Assembly (NCBI RefSeq): GCF_000317065.1 | Contig: NC_019701.1 | Coordinates: 1,951,001 to 2,015,000, forward strand | Source of the DNA: Pseudanabaena sp. PCC 7367 | GTDB lineage: Bacteria; Cyanobacteriota; Cyanobacteriia; Pseudanabaenales; Pseudanabaenaceae | Reading direction: 5' to 3' | Length of the DNA stretch: 64,000 nucleotides | Notes under the pieces: generated by a model | The model's input: the letters and a program-made list of their open reading frames with translations, nothing else | What the model was told of the DNA's origin: nothing | The model's database searches: none | Made by a program: the position numbers and the translations under genes | Shown here: positions 35,431 to 44,988 of the stretch, piece by piece | How positions within the stretch are numbered: the first letter of the stretch is position 1 | Layout of the letters: each line of letters begins with the position of its first letter

Positions 35431-36789
35431 TTACAAATTGGCGATCGCATTACCAGCCAGCCATGCCGTAGTCCAGGCGCTTTGAAAATTAAACCCACCC
35501 GTAACACCATCAATATCCAGCACCTCGCCCGCAAAAAATAAATCAGGGCAAATGCGACTCTGCATTGTCTTAAAGTCTACTTCTTTTAAACTCACACCGC
35601 CACAGGTGACAAATTCCTCCTTAAAAACGCCCTTGCCAGCGATCGTTTGTTCACAACTATTTAATTGGGTAATTAATTGATTAATCTGCGTTTTGGCTAA
35701 ATCTGCCCAACGCAAGTCTGCGGCGATCGCCACCCCCATTAGTAAATATTGCCATAGTCGCTTGGGTAAATTAAACGGGCAATAGCTACTTATCTGACGT
35801 TTGGGAAATTGTTGCTTGGTGGTTAATAATTGCTGGCGAATTTGATCTGAATTTAAATTGGGCAACCAGTTGATCTGAAGCTGAGCTTGATAGTGGCGAT
35901 CGCTTAGGAATCTGGCTCCCCAGGCCGATAGTTTCAATACCGCAGGGCCACTCATGCCCCAATGGGTAATTAACAGCGGGCCAGATTGAGTGAGGTCGGC
36001 TGGTTTCTTTTTATTTGTTGTTTTCTTGTTCCGCGTCGGTTGAGGCTGTTTATTGATTTGATTTGTTGCTTGGGTAAGGGCGATCGTTGATGAATTATTA
36101 TGTATGGCATGTATGGCATGTATGGCTGAATTATCAATAGTTCCTAAGGCTTTAATGCTTGCCTGCACCTGCTCAACACTCACACCAGCCAGTTGATGCA
36201 GCTTTGGATCATTAATATTGAAGGTAAACAACGAAGGCACTGGTGCAATGATCTCATGACCTAGTTGCTGTGCTAACTGATAGCCCTGGGGGCTCCCGCC
36301 TGTGGCCAAGAGGAGGCGATCGCCAATCACTTCCTGCCCCGATCGCAGGGTGAGCAAGAACTTATGATCGTTAGCTTGGACATCAACCACGGGCGATCGG
36401 GTATAAATTTCTACCCCTGCCTGCCGCGCCGCATTGATCAAGCAATCAGCGATTGTGCTGGAATCGTCGGTGGTTGGGAACATGCGTCCATCTGCCTCAG
36501 TTTTGAGTAACACTGATTCATGCTCAAACCACTGCACCAGATCGCGGGGCTGAAATCGACTCAACGCCCCCCGCATCTCCCGGCCACCCCTGGGATAATG
36601 CTCCACCAGCTTAGCTGGATCAAAACAGGCATGGGTAACATTGCAACGACCACCCCCAGAAATCAACACCTTGGCCAGGGGTTTACTGCCAGCTTCAAAT
36701 AGCTTTACCTGGGCAAGGGGATTGGCTCTGGCACAGGCGATCGCCCCAAAAAAACCAGCCGCCCCACCTCCTACTACAATTACCCGCAT
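35431..36789 (-). CDS. NAD(P)/FAD-dependent oxidoreductase, HI0933/YhiN family
   Basis: 452 aa flavoprotein of unknown substrate. FAD site 'VVGGGAAGFFGAIACARA' at the N-terminus, 'SGGGRCNVTHA' (about 44-54), 'ATGGSPQGYQLAQQLGH' and the C-terminal 'GGVSLKEVDFKTMQSRICPDLFFAGEVLDIDGVTGGFNFQSAWTTAW' are family hallmarks. An unusual low-complexity insertion of about 50 residues (around 220-270: AIHAIHAIH, many N/T/K) interrupts the middle domain; a 9-bp tandem repeat at 36101-36126 created part of it. Confidence 0.9.
   Translation of the reverse strand: MRVIVVGGGAAGFFGAIACARANPLAQVKLFEAGSKPLAKVLISGGGRCNVTHACFDPAKLVEHYPRGGREMRGALSRFQPRDLVQWFEHESVLLKTEADGRMFPTTDDSSTIADCLINAARQAGVEIYTRSPVVDVQANDHKFLLTLRSGQEVIGDRLLLATGGSPQGYQLAQQLGHEIIAPVPSLFTFNINDPKLHQLAGVSVEQVQASIKALGTIDNSAIHAIHAIHNNSSTIALTQATNQINKQPQPTRNKKTTNKKKPADLTQSGPLLITHWGMSGPAVLKLSAWGARFLSDRHYQAQLQINWLPNLNSDQIRQQLLTTKQQFPKRQISSYCPFNLPKRLWQYLLMGVAIAADLRWADLAKTQINQLITQLNSCEQTIAGKGVFKEEFVTCGGVSLKEVDFKTMQSRICPDLFFAGEVLDIDGVTGGFNFQSAWTTAWLAGNAIANL
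36101..36126. repeat. Nearly three copies of a 9-bp tandem repeat within the YhiN-like gene
   Basis: TGTATGGCA repeated (26 bp) inside the coding sequence. In the reverse frame it encodes repeated Ala-Ile-His. Being a multiple of three it keeps the frame, and it may vary in number between strains by slippage. Confidence 0.9.
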
Positions 36790-36964
36790 TCTACAATTAC
36801 TCGCATTGTTGCTTTGCTGACCTATGGCAGCTTCAATAGACTTGTGGGCAAGAATATCGATCGTTTAGATCCTGGCGATTGGATCAAAATATTGCCACTT
36901 AATATCAATTTTGGACAATACCTTGCCTGACATAATATTAGGCTTAAATTTATAGTTACTGGAG

Positions 36965-39187
36965 TTAGAGCACATCGGTATAGGTAAAACTCGGCGAAGC
37001 CAGCACCAGCACCACAGTAGTGGATAGGGTTCCGGCCATACTTTGTAAGTTTTGATAATACTTAGCATAATCCTCAACTTGGTCAGGACGAGCGATCCCT
37101 AAGAAGACCAGATCCGCATCCTGGGATGAATTGCCCAAGATCTCTTTGAAGGGGCGATCGGCAGCTACGATGATCTGTGGGATCGCCCGGATTCTGAGTT
37201 CTTGCATCAAATTCTCTAAATTGTTGTGGGCAGACTGAGCGGCACTTTCGGTTGGTGCTACCAGCCTGAGGTTTATTTCCGCCCTGCGCCATAGCACACT
37301 AGTTTGCAGTAGATGCGCCAGCAACAACATCAGACCACCGTTACCCTGCAAGCCGCCCCACCACACATCAATCCGGCGATGTTGAACCCGCTTGAGCTTG
37401 TCGATCTCACGGAAAATCACTACGTTTCGATCGCTCTGATATAAATTAGCAATAAATTGACAGTAGCGATCGCGGCTCTCGGCATTTTCATTATCACCCA
37501 GGATCACCGTATTAGGAATCAAGGGCCCCAAACCATAGGCTTGCACCAGTTGCTCTGCGCCCGCATAGGGGTCGTCGGCTGTGACAATCCGCACCAAACT
37601 CTGAATCCCATGCTTACTCAAATAGTCGCGTACCGTGACCTCCATTTGGGTCTGTCGAGCGGGATTGCCAAAATCACAGGGCAGCACGCTGGCAACCGTA
37701 ATCAAGCCGCGATTGTGGGTAATAATTGCCGCTAATTCAATTAAATGCCATCGTTTGGTGGGTGATCCGGAGAACACTAAAATATTCGGCCGCCAGTTCT
37801 TGGCATCAGGTTTGTAATCAAGGCGCAAAATCCCCGCCCGAATCAGCGCCATCCAGATCCCCCGTCGCACATCCCCCCAGGCACTTTCTAGCTCCCGCTG
37901 CTCTAGCCACAGGAAAATCCCAGCCACAATTACCGCCGCCACTGTAGTAGCAACGGCATTAATTAAAAACATCACTGCCAGGCAGCCGATTGCTCCCAGT
38001 AAAGACCAGGCCCAATGCACCCAGAAAGTGGGGCGAAACGAAGGACTGCGCAGAAAAGTTTCGATCCCAGCGGCTACATTCAGCACCAGGTAGGTGGTTA
38101 GGAAGAACATGGTCAAAACTGGCGCAATCAAGTTCAAATCACCAACTGCCACCGCAATCAGGGCGATCGCCAGGGTTACTACTGTTCCTACTCTAGGTTC
38201 ATCATCCGCACCACTACCCGCCCCCAAAAACTTAAGCTGTCTGGGCAGCACGCCATCTCTGGCCAACGCTTGCAATACCCTAGGCGCACCCAAAATACTA
38301 CCGATCGCACTGGATAGGGTTGCTCCCCACACCCCCAATAAAATCGCATCACCCCAGAACGAAAGTTGTCTCATAATCAGCCGATCTTCAATCAGGCTTT
38401 GGGGGTCAGCGCGCCAGGCCATAAAAAACGGCAAAATCATATAAACCGCATAACCAGCCGCGATCGCCGCCATGGTGCCGATCGGAATGGAACGGGAGGG
38501 ATTTTTGAGATCGCCGGACAAATTTACGCCTGCGGTAATGCCTGTAACGGCGGGAAAAAATACCGCAAACACGCCCCAGAAGCCTTCTTCTGGCTGAGCC
38601 GGAACCGCCCACATATCTATTTCAATCCCATCCAGGGGTTTACCCAGCGCAAAGGACAGCAGCGAGATAATGATCGCCGCCATGATGAAATATTGAGCTT
38701 TAATGGCCAGTTGTGCCGACTTGATCGCCAGGAATGCCACCAATAGGGTAGTGATTAATGCTACGAGCTTTTGATCTAACCCCTGGAAAGTAAGCGATAC
38801 ACTCTCCGCAAAACCGATCGTGTAAAGAGCAACAGAAAGGGTTTGGGCAAAATATAGCGGGATGCCCACCGCACCGCCAGTTTCAATCCCCAGCGATCGA
38901 GAAATCATGTAATAAGCACCGCCCACCCGTACCACACGATCGGTGGCAATTTCGGAAATCGATAGCCCGGTCAGGAAAGTAATCAAAGTAGCGATCGTGA
39001 CGATCACCAAAGTGCCCTTTAACCCGACATTGCCAACTACCCAACCAAAGCGCAGATACATAATTACGCCCAAAATAGTCAAGATTGAGGGTGTAAAAAC
39101 TCCGGCAAAAGTGCCCAGACCACCAGTAGCTGGCTCAACTACACTCGCCCCGGCGGTGGCTTGCGGATCGGAATTATTTTTGACCAT
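36965..39187 (-). CDS. Cation-chloride-cotransporter-like / APC permease with C-terminal regulatory domain
   Basis: 740 aa. Residues about 22-470 form twelve membrane helices with the CCC-type start 'GGLGTFAGVFTPSILTILGVIMYLRFGWVVGN' and 'GGAYYMISRSLG'. Residues about 480-740 are a soluble domain ('RPNILVFSGSPTKRWHLIELAAIITHNRGL') that resembles the C-terminal domain of NKCC/KCC proteins and has a universal-stress-like appearance. It probably moves K+, Na+ or amino acids with chloride; the ion cannot be set from sequence. Relevant to salt or osmotic control. Confidence 0.85.
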   Translation of the reverse strand: MVKNNSDPQATAGASVVEPATGGLGTFAGVFTPSILTILGVIMYLRFGWVVGNVGLKGTLVIVTIATLITFLTGLSISEIATDRVVRVGGAYYMISRSLGIETGGAVGIPLYFAQTLSVALYTIGFAESVSLTFQGLDQKLVALITTLLVAFLAIKSAQLAIKAQYFIMAAIIISLLSFALGKPLDGIEIDMWAVPAQPEEGFWGVFAVFFPAVTGITAGVNLSGDLKNPSRSIPIGTMAAIAAGYAVYMILPFFMAWRADPQSLIEDRLIMRQLSFWGDAILLGVWGATLSSAIGSILGAPRVLQALARDGVLPRQLKFLGAGSGADDEPRVGTVVTLAIALIAVAVGDLNLIAPVLTMFFLTTYLVLNVAAGIETFLRSPSFRPTFWVHWAWSLLGAIGCLAVMFLINAVATTVAAVIVAGIFLWLEQRELESAWGDVRRGIWMALIRAGILRLDYKPDAKNWRPNILVFSGSPTKRWHLIELAAIITHNRGLITVASVLPCDFGNPARQTQMEVTVRDYLSKHGIQSLVRIVTADDPYAGAEQLVQAYGLGPLIPNTVILGDNENAESRDRYCQFIANLYQSDRNVVIFREIDKLKRVQHRRIDVWWGGLQGNGGLMLLLAHLLQTSVLWRRAEINLRLVAPTESAAQSAHNNLENLMQELRIRAIPQIIVAADRPFKEILGNSSQDADLVFLGIARPDQVEDYAKYYQNLQSMAGTLSTTVVLVLASPSFTYTDVL

Positions 39188-39853
39188 ATAAAACCATATA
39201 AAAAGCTAGGTTGGGAGTAATAATGCACCGAAATAGAAAAGATCGTTAATGCTAATTAAGCAAATTGAGCAATAACCAGCCTCGATCCAGTCGTTGCTTA
39301 TGATTACATATGCAGAATTAATAAAAAGTGAAATATAGCAAGATCAAACGTAATTCATGGCAACCAGAGTGGGAGAAATCGATGCGATCATGGCTATCTA
39401 ACAGTCCTATGCCATAAGCCCCTTAAAAAAATTCAATTGAGTAACCAAAGAATCTCGATCGCCACTGCTATTTAAGCATTTAGGAAAGAAGCCTCGCACC
39501 TGAGCCAGCTCAAACCATCAGCCGCGACAAAAGGCAAATATGCTGGCCAAATACTGGCCAACCCTAGATTTCCTCAATTTGACTATAATTACCCATAAAT
39601 TCAAGATTCAAGATTAATCACGAATGCTTAAGTAGATGCCCACGGAGAGATATTATAGGAGCGATATTAAGCGATATTATTTGTATGATTCTGGTTTAGG
39701 TCTATGGCAGTGAGTGATCAGCCATACTAGCTTAGATAATCCGGCAGCGATCGTAGATTAGGCAGATATTTCGAGATCTACGCAAAAATATGACTAATGC
39801 TATAGCTAAGCTTCAATCGTAATTATTCTAATGGCAAGGAAATTAAGGAAAGC
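39188..39853. other. Intergenic, divergent leaders
   Basis: 666 bp between the divergent permease and bioU-like genes. GCGATATTA is repeated twice around 39660-39680 and 'TTCAAGAT' twice around 39600. AT-rich. No RNA gene or ORF recognised. Confidence 0.45.
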
Positions 39854-40837
39854 ATGACAATTAAGGTGGGAATTCTGGGATTTGGTGGACTTGGTCAAGC
39901 GGCGGCTAAAATACTCAACCAAAAGCAGGAAATGACCTGGGTGGCAGTCGCCGACAAAAATGGGTTTGCCTATGCACCACAGGGATTGGATCTAAAAACT
40001 ACGATCGCGGCCTATCAAAATCAGGATTCAGTTGGACATCTAGAACCATTTGGATTGCTCTCAACTGAGAGTATTGCCGAATTGATCGCCACGGCTCAGG
40101 ATGTGGACGGCTATTTCCTGGCATTACCCAACTTACCAAATACATTTATGGCCAGTGTTGCCCAGCAATTTATTGAAGCTGGCTGGCAAGGAGTTTTGGT
40201 GGATGCGATCAAGCGCACCAGTGCAGTTGAACAGTTGGTGGAGCTAACTACAGATTTAACCAATTGTGGTATCACCTATATGACTGGCTGCGGCGCAACA
40301 CCGGGTCTGTTAACTGCTGCTGCCTCGATCGCGGCGCAGAGCTTTGCCGAAGTGCACAGCATGGAAATTGAATTTGGGGTGGGGATCGCCAATTGGGCGG
40401 CCTATCGCGCCACGATCCGCGAAGATATTGCCCATATGCCTGGGTATGATGTGGAAACCGCCAGGGCAATGAGTGATGCTGAGGTGGAAGCATTGCTAGA
40501 GCAAACCAATGGCATTCTTAGTCTCAAGGATATGGAACATGCCGACGATATTTTGTTAGAGCGACTGGGCATTTGTAGCCGCGATCGGGTCACCGTCGGT
40601 GGGATTGTTGATACGCGCAACCCCAAAAAGCCAATCAGCACCACCATGAAATTGACGGGACGCACCTTTGAGGGCAAAATCTCTACCCATACCTTCACCC
40701 TGGGCGATGAAACCAGCATGGCGGCGAATGTATGTGGCCCTGCCTTTGGCTATCTCAAGGCGGGCTTAAGTCTGCATCAGCGCGGCATCAGTGGCTTATT
40801 CACCTCAGCGGAAGTGATGCCTTTATTTGTGAAGTAA
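39854..40837 (+). CDS. bioU: BioU-like suicide enzyme (biotin synthesis), saccharopine-dehydrogenase-like
   Basis: 327 aa. The N-terminal Rossmann motif '[17 protein letters not shown]' and the overall pattern match cyanobacterial BioU, which replaces BioA. BioU forms an imine between a lysine side chain and 7-keto-8-aminopelargonate and gives up that lysine's nitrogen, so each protein turns over once (lysine 124 in Synechocystis). The counterpart here would be Lys120 in '[15 protein letters not shown]'. '[20 protein letters not shown]' and '[24 protein letters not shown]' are other conserved blocks. No other bio gene is nearby. Identification is from memory of the family; a generic Gfo/Idh-like or saccharopine-dehydrogenase role is the alternative. 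Confidence 0.72.
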   Translation: MTIKVGILGFGGLGQAAAKILNQKQEMTWVAVADKNGFAYAPQGLDLKTTIAAYQNQDSVGHLEPFGLLSTESIAELIATAQDVDGYFLALPNLPNTFMASVAQQFIEAGWQGVLVDAIKRTSAVEQLVELTTDLTNCGITYMTGCGATPGLLTAAASIAAQSFAEVHSMEIEFGVGIANWAAYRATIREDIAHMPGYDVETARAMSDAEVEALLEQTNGILSLKDMEHADDILLERLGICSRDRVTVGGIVDTRNPKKPISTTMKLTGRTFEGKISTHTFTLGDETSMAANVCGPAFGYLKAGLSLHQRGISGLFTSAEVMPLFVK

Positions 40838-41139
40838 GCTAGTTGAATAAAGGGTAGTCATGCAGTAGTAAGGATAATTGGCAATCGATTTAAAATTCGG
40901 CGCTTAGCTTGTTTGGGTTATGGACATTCAACTATCTCCTAGATCCTTACTTGTTAACCACTACCGAATAAAGTTTATAAATTTGTAAGTAAATAAACTT
41001 AGCCTCAACTCCAATCTGAGCCGAGTCAGTGGTGGTTTAGTCCGGTATAAGATTCTAAATCCACAGGTCTAATCCACTACACCGTAACTAACTAATAACT
41101 AGCCGATCGGCCTTAAACCCAGCACCCCAGCACTTATGA
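40838..41139. other. Intergenic, nothing recognised
   Basis: 302 bp between two convergent genes. No clear terminator hairpin with T-run. Ends in a short (GAT)n run (about 41138-41157) that enters the downstream gene's C-terminus. Confidence 0.45.
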
Positions 41140-41643
41140 TTATGATGATGATGATGTGGCCGCCAGAATGTCATCTTTCAACCTGCATTTATCGATCGTT
41201 TCCGAATCGATCGTGGCCAGTCCTGTTCTTACCATTTCTGCATTGATTAATACTGGAGTTTCTTGCCCATCCCGATCGACCCGAATCAATACCTCTGCAA
41301 AATCTTCCCTGGCATCCCCTAGATCAGGGCGCTCTAGCCAATAGACCGTGAGGGCTGAAGAGGAATTCTGGTTGATGATATTAAGCAATGCTTGCCGCGC
41401 CTCTGGGCCACCCGGTTGATCGGGGTCAGGGGTCTTGATGCCGCATAGGTCTAAAGAGTAGACATTTTCGATCGAACCAGCCTGAGCAACTACTTCGTCA
41501 CCACGAATAATATTCACATCGTTTCTCGCCCTCAGGGGAGTAGAAGCATCAATCATTGCCTCATAGGGATTGTTCGATGTGGATTGCCCGCAGGAAAAGA
41601 TTGCTAGGCTGGCCAATAGAAGGGCGGTTGATTTGTAATTCAT
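41140..41643 (-). CDS. Lipoprotein with a divergent SNase-like (thermonuclease) fold
   Basis: 167 aa. Signal peptide with lipobox IFSC gives a lipidated Cys18. Residues about 60-150 resemble an OB/SNase fold ('DLCGIKTPDPDQPGGPEARQALLNII'...'EVLIRVDRDGQETPVLINAEMVRTGLATI'). The first catalytic Arg of nucleases appears to be lost ('SLDLCG' where RxxG is usual), so binding rather than cutting is likely. The C-terminus is a serine run (SSSS), partly from simple repeats. Outer or plasma membrane attachment is inferred. Confidence 0.7.
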   Translation of the reverse strand: MNYKSTALLLASLAIFSCGQSTSNNPYEAMIDASTPLRARNDVNIIRGDEVVAQAGSIENVYSLDLCGIKTPDPDQPGGPEARQALLNIINQNSSSALTVYWLERPDLGDAREDFAEVLIRVDRDGQETPVLINAEMVRTGLATIDSETIDKCRLKDDILAATSSSS

Positions 41644-41908
41644 CGCAATATTTATTGATAGAGTAACTGGGTATTTGGTCGTTCAACGAGGCTAAACAGT
41701 GAAATTAGCCATGTTGTAAATTTTTTACAGATATTGCGCTAATTGGTTCTATCTGATCGCCCTTGGCAAGCATCTGGAAGTAGCTGAGCATGATGCCTTT
41801 TGCTAGTATTAGGCAATGCCCCTATGGGCTTGTAGCCAGAATGACTAAATCATTACATATGGTCAAAAAATTGGTTAGAGTAAATAGCTGATCAGGGAAA
41901 TTAGCCAA

Positions 41909-42484
41909 ATGCAAAAAGGACGGTTAGAAGCATTTAGTGATGGCGTACTAGCGATCGTAATTACGATTATGGTGCTAGAAATGAAAGTACCCGATGAAGC
42001 TAACCTAGCCGCCCTAGAGCCAATTATCCCCGTGTTTATTAGCTATGTAATTAGCTTTATTTATCTGGGGATCTATTGGAATAACCACCACCATCTATTG
42101 CAGATTTCAACCCAGATTAATGGACACATCCTGTGGGCCAACTTGCATTTGTTATTTTGGTTATCATTGATTCCCTTTGCAACCGGTTGGATTGGTGAGA
42201 ATAATTTCGCCACCCTGCCAGTGGTGCTCTATGGTGTGATTTTATTTTTTGCCGCGATCGCCTATCGCATCTTGACGATCGCCTTAATTAGGCACCACGG
42301 TCAAAACTCCCCCTTGGCGAAGGCAATGGCGAATGATACCAAAGGCAATATATCACTAGCTTCTTATGTGATCGCAATTCCGCTTTCCTTCGTAAACCCA
42401 CTGCTCAGCTTTGGTTTATATATCCTGGTGGCAGCAATCTGGTTTATTCCCGATCGTCGGATCGAGAGAATAACTAATTCTTAG
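41909..42484 (+). CDS. TMEM175-family (DUF1211) potassium-channel-like membrane protein
   Basis: 191 aa with six hydrophobic segments. The hallmark 'RLEAFSDGVLAIVITIMVLEM' (FSDG at 9-12) is the pore-lining first helix of bacterial TMEM175 channels, which form tetramers and conduct K+. 'YWNNHHHLL' in helix 3 is also typical. Stands alone. Host-like codon use. Confidence 0.88.
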   Translation: MQKGRLEAFSDGVLAIVITIMVLEMKVPDEANLAALEPIIPVFISYVISFIYLGIYWNNHHHLLQISTQINGHILWANLHLLFWLSLIPFATGWIGENNFATLPVVLYGVILFFAAIAYRILTIALIRHHGQNSPLAKAMANDTKGNISLASYVIAIPLSFVNPLLSFGLYILVAAIWFIPDRRIERITNS

Positions 42485-42534
42485 CCAAACTAATTCTTAT
42501 CTAGGTCAATAAATTTCTATCGGTCTATCTAGCC

Positions 42535-42816
42535 CTACTGCACTGAGATGCTGCGGAAATCATGCGCCATAAAATCACGGCAATTAACGGCGTGATCAGT
42601 TAGGGCATCGGTCGGGCGTACCGTACATTTAAGGCGATAGTCATTCGTGAAAAATTGACAGTTGGCGCAGGGAATTTGGCGTAGTTGCTTTACCCGCTTG
42701 AGACCAGCGGTACAAGAAGCGATCGCATTCCAAACTACTAGGCCAGTTAATGTCCATGCCATTACCGCACAAAAGGGGATAAGGACAGGTTCAAGCAAAA
42801 GCCTGATTGTATGCAT
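42535..42816 (-). CDS. Small membrane protein with Cys4 tail (conserved cyanobacterial)
   Basis: 93 aa. One or two hydrophobic helices at the N-terminus (about 5-35), then a tail with C-x2-C-x10-C-x14-C ('IPCANCQFFTNDYRLKC'...'NCRDF'), a likely zinc or iron-sulfur site, or redox cysteines. Similar short proteins are common in cyanobacteria and have no assigned function. Confidence 0.65.
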   Translation of the reverse strand: MHTIRLLLEPVLIPFCAVMAWTLTGLVVWNAIASCTAGLKRVKQLRQIPCANCQFFTNDYRLKCTVRPTDALTDHAVNCRDFMAHDFRSISVQ

Positions 42817-43667
42817 AGAGAATTATTTATAACTAGCCATAGATTTAAGATAATAGCTAATAGTATAGCAAAGAGCATCGCAAGGGCGATCGTGGCGATG
42901 CAGACAGTGGAAATAACTTTTAAACAAATGGCCAAAATAAATCAAAAGCCTCCAGAAAAAATTAAATTTGGTGGCTACTTCATTTATTCTGTTGTATGTC
43001 TGGCTTGCGTTTGAGGATACCAAAAGATAGATAAATTATCGATCTCAAGATATATTTATATCTTCACGATATTTTATATCTTCACAATATATTTATACCT
43101 TTACATCTTCTACATCTTTACTATCTCTAAACATAGACCAAAGCCAGGACATAATTCAAAAAGACATATCCTGCCAAAGCCATAACCACAAGTCTCATTC
43201 CTTCACTTAGCATGTGACAAATACCACTCTTCTTAACTGTAAATTTAAAATAATCTTCTTAAAACTTTTGTTTTCGTGACTACACAATCAAATAATTAGG
43301 CAAATATTTAGGTCAACGAAAATTAACATCATAGATAGCCAGAACTCTACTAATGTCTGGGCTCCCATAAGGATGATTCAATATTAATCTCTTTACATCT
43401 ACCCTTATAGGTATTTATAGGTATATATAGCTATAAATTTATTCTATCCTATCCATAGGCAGCACCACTGATTGCGATCGGTGCGTAGTTTGTTCAGTTG
43501 CCTGAGAAAATGCTGGGCAAGAAACAATAAAAAAACCAGAGTGTGCACCCTGGCTTGCTTAAATATTTGGAATATTCGATTGATTAAAATTATCTAACTT
43601 CTCCTAGGAAGTGCTTGGTAAACCATCCCAAGACAAAAGCAGAGAAATAAATAATAAATAATTGTAC
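42817..43667. other. Long intergenic region, AT-rich, with the atpC terminator
   Basis: 851 bp. The segment 43030-43110 is made of imperfect repeats of ATATTTATATCTTCAC. 43405-43450 is also A/T-rich with TATAGGTAT repeats. The only clear functional element is the terminator at 43529-43553. A 67-aa ORF at 42811-43014 is not convincing. Confidence 0.5.
43529..43553 (-). terminator. Rho-independent terminator of the ATP synthase gamma gene
   Basis: Read leftwards: a 7-bp stem (43547-43553 with 43536-43542, one G-T) on a GCAC tetraloop, followed by seven T (complement of A7 at 43529-43535). It is 115 bp after the stop codon. Confidence 0.85.
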
Positions 43668-44618
43668 TTAATTGTTCAATGCTTCTGCACCACTGGCGAT
43701 CTCCAGAATTTGTTGAGTAATGCTGGCCTGACGTGCTTTGTTATATTGCAAAGTCAGGGTTTTGATTAGCTCGACTGCATTCTCGCTAGCATTATTCATC
43801 GCGGTCATTCTGGCCGCCAATTCGCTCGCCGCCGCTTCCTGTAGTGCCCGCAACAATTGGTTATTAAAATAGAGCGGTAGGAGGGCATCTAAGATTTGCA
43901 CGGGATCTTGCTCAAAGATCATATCAGCAGGTACTTCTCTAACCACTGTTTCCAGGGTCTCGCGCTCCACCTCAAATTGACCTTCTTTCACAATCAAGCG
44001 GAAGATTTCGTCGTCCTTGGGCTCCAGTCCTTGGGGATCGAGGGGCAAGATGGTTTGCACCACGGGGCGGGAACTAATCAACGAAATAAAGCGGGTATAA
44101 ACTAGCTCAACCCGATCGACTGTTTCCGACAGGAACGCCGACAATAGCTCATCGGCAATCATGCCAGCTTCAGCGGCAGTGGGGATTTGCTCCAGGCCAG
44201 TAAATTCTGCTTCGATCGGCTGTTCGCGGCGAGTAAAATATTGCACCGCTTTGCGACCAGCCAGTACATATGTATAGCCAATGCCCTGTTCAGTGAGTTC
44301 CTTGGCGCGGTTTTCGGCGCGGCGAATCACATTGGTGTTATAGCCACCGCACAGACCCCGATCGCCAGAAATAACCACGATCGCTACGTTTTTAACTGGG
44401 CGCGTTTGCAATAAGGGTAGCTCAACATCGGTAAATTTGAGACGGCTTTGTAAGCGGAATAACACCTGGGCAAGGCGATCGGCAAAGGGACGGGTTGCCA
44501 AAACCTGTTGTTGTGCCCGTCTCACCTTAGCGGCTGCCACCAGGCGCATAGCTTCGGTGATTTTGCGGGTATTTTTGACGCTAGAGATGCGATCGCGGAT
44601 CGATTTTAGGTTTGCCAT
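43668..44618 (-). CDS. atpC: ATP synthase F1 subunit gamma
   Basis: 316 aa, called atpC in cyanobacteria and atpG elsewhere. The central rotor shaft: N-terminal coil '[36 protein letters not shown]', '[13 protein letters not shown]', and C-terminal coil '[51 protein letters not shown]'. The cyanobacterial insertion in the middle (around 195-235) is present and lacks the two regulatory cysteines of chloroplasts. It usually follows atpA in one operon; here it has its own terminator and is bordered by a glycosyltransferase, so it is detached. Confidence 0.97.
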   Translation of the reverse strand: MANLKSIRDRISSVKNTRKITEAMRLVAAAKVRRAQQQVLATRPFADRLAQVLFRLQSRLKFTDVELPLLQTRPVKNVAIVVISGDRGLCGGYNTNVIRRAENRAKELTEQGIGYTYVLAGRKAVQYFTRREQPIEAEFTGLEQIPTAAEAGMIADELLSAFLSETVDRVELVYTRFISLISSRPVVQTILPLDPQGLEPKDDEIFRLIVKEGQFEVERETLETVVREVPADMIFEQDPVQILDALLPLYFNNQLLRALQEAAASELAARMTAMNNASENAVELIKTLTLQYNKARQASITQQILEIASGAEALNN

Positions 44619-44988
44619 GAATTCAGGTGATAGGGAAGTACGACAACTTATTGTGAAATACTGCTAGACATTGCCAACCACAGACTAATCAGGGTATAGC
44701 TTGTTGGTAGTCGGTAATGTAATGCTAAAGGTGATTATTAAATCGTTAAACGGTTGAACTTAAGGTGAACTTAGCTCAATCTTAGTCAAGCTGATCAGCA
44801 AACAAATCATTCAGCCTACTTAAGCTGACTTCATGATTAAGAAATATTTACACCAGATCTAATCATATATCTGCAGGTGCATCTATTACTAGAGTTTTCT
44901 GTAAAAACTAAAAACTAAACTTAGTTTTCTTCCAGAGCGGCCAGAGTGGGATAGATCAATAATTAAAGATTAATAATCTAAGTAGAAA
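44619..44988. other. Intergenic with an A+T palindrome
   Basis: 370 bp containing the atpC promoter region and the 3' flank of the GT4 gene. AAAACTAAACTTAGTTTT (44911-44928) is a palindrome followed leftwards by a T-rich run, so it might be a weak terminator of the GT4 gene. Confidence 0.4.

Noticed and set aside
42811-43014. 67-aa ORF opposite the small Cys protein
   Set aside because: Antisense start overlapping a more credible gene and low-complexity content.
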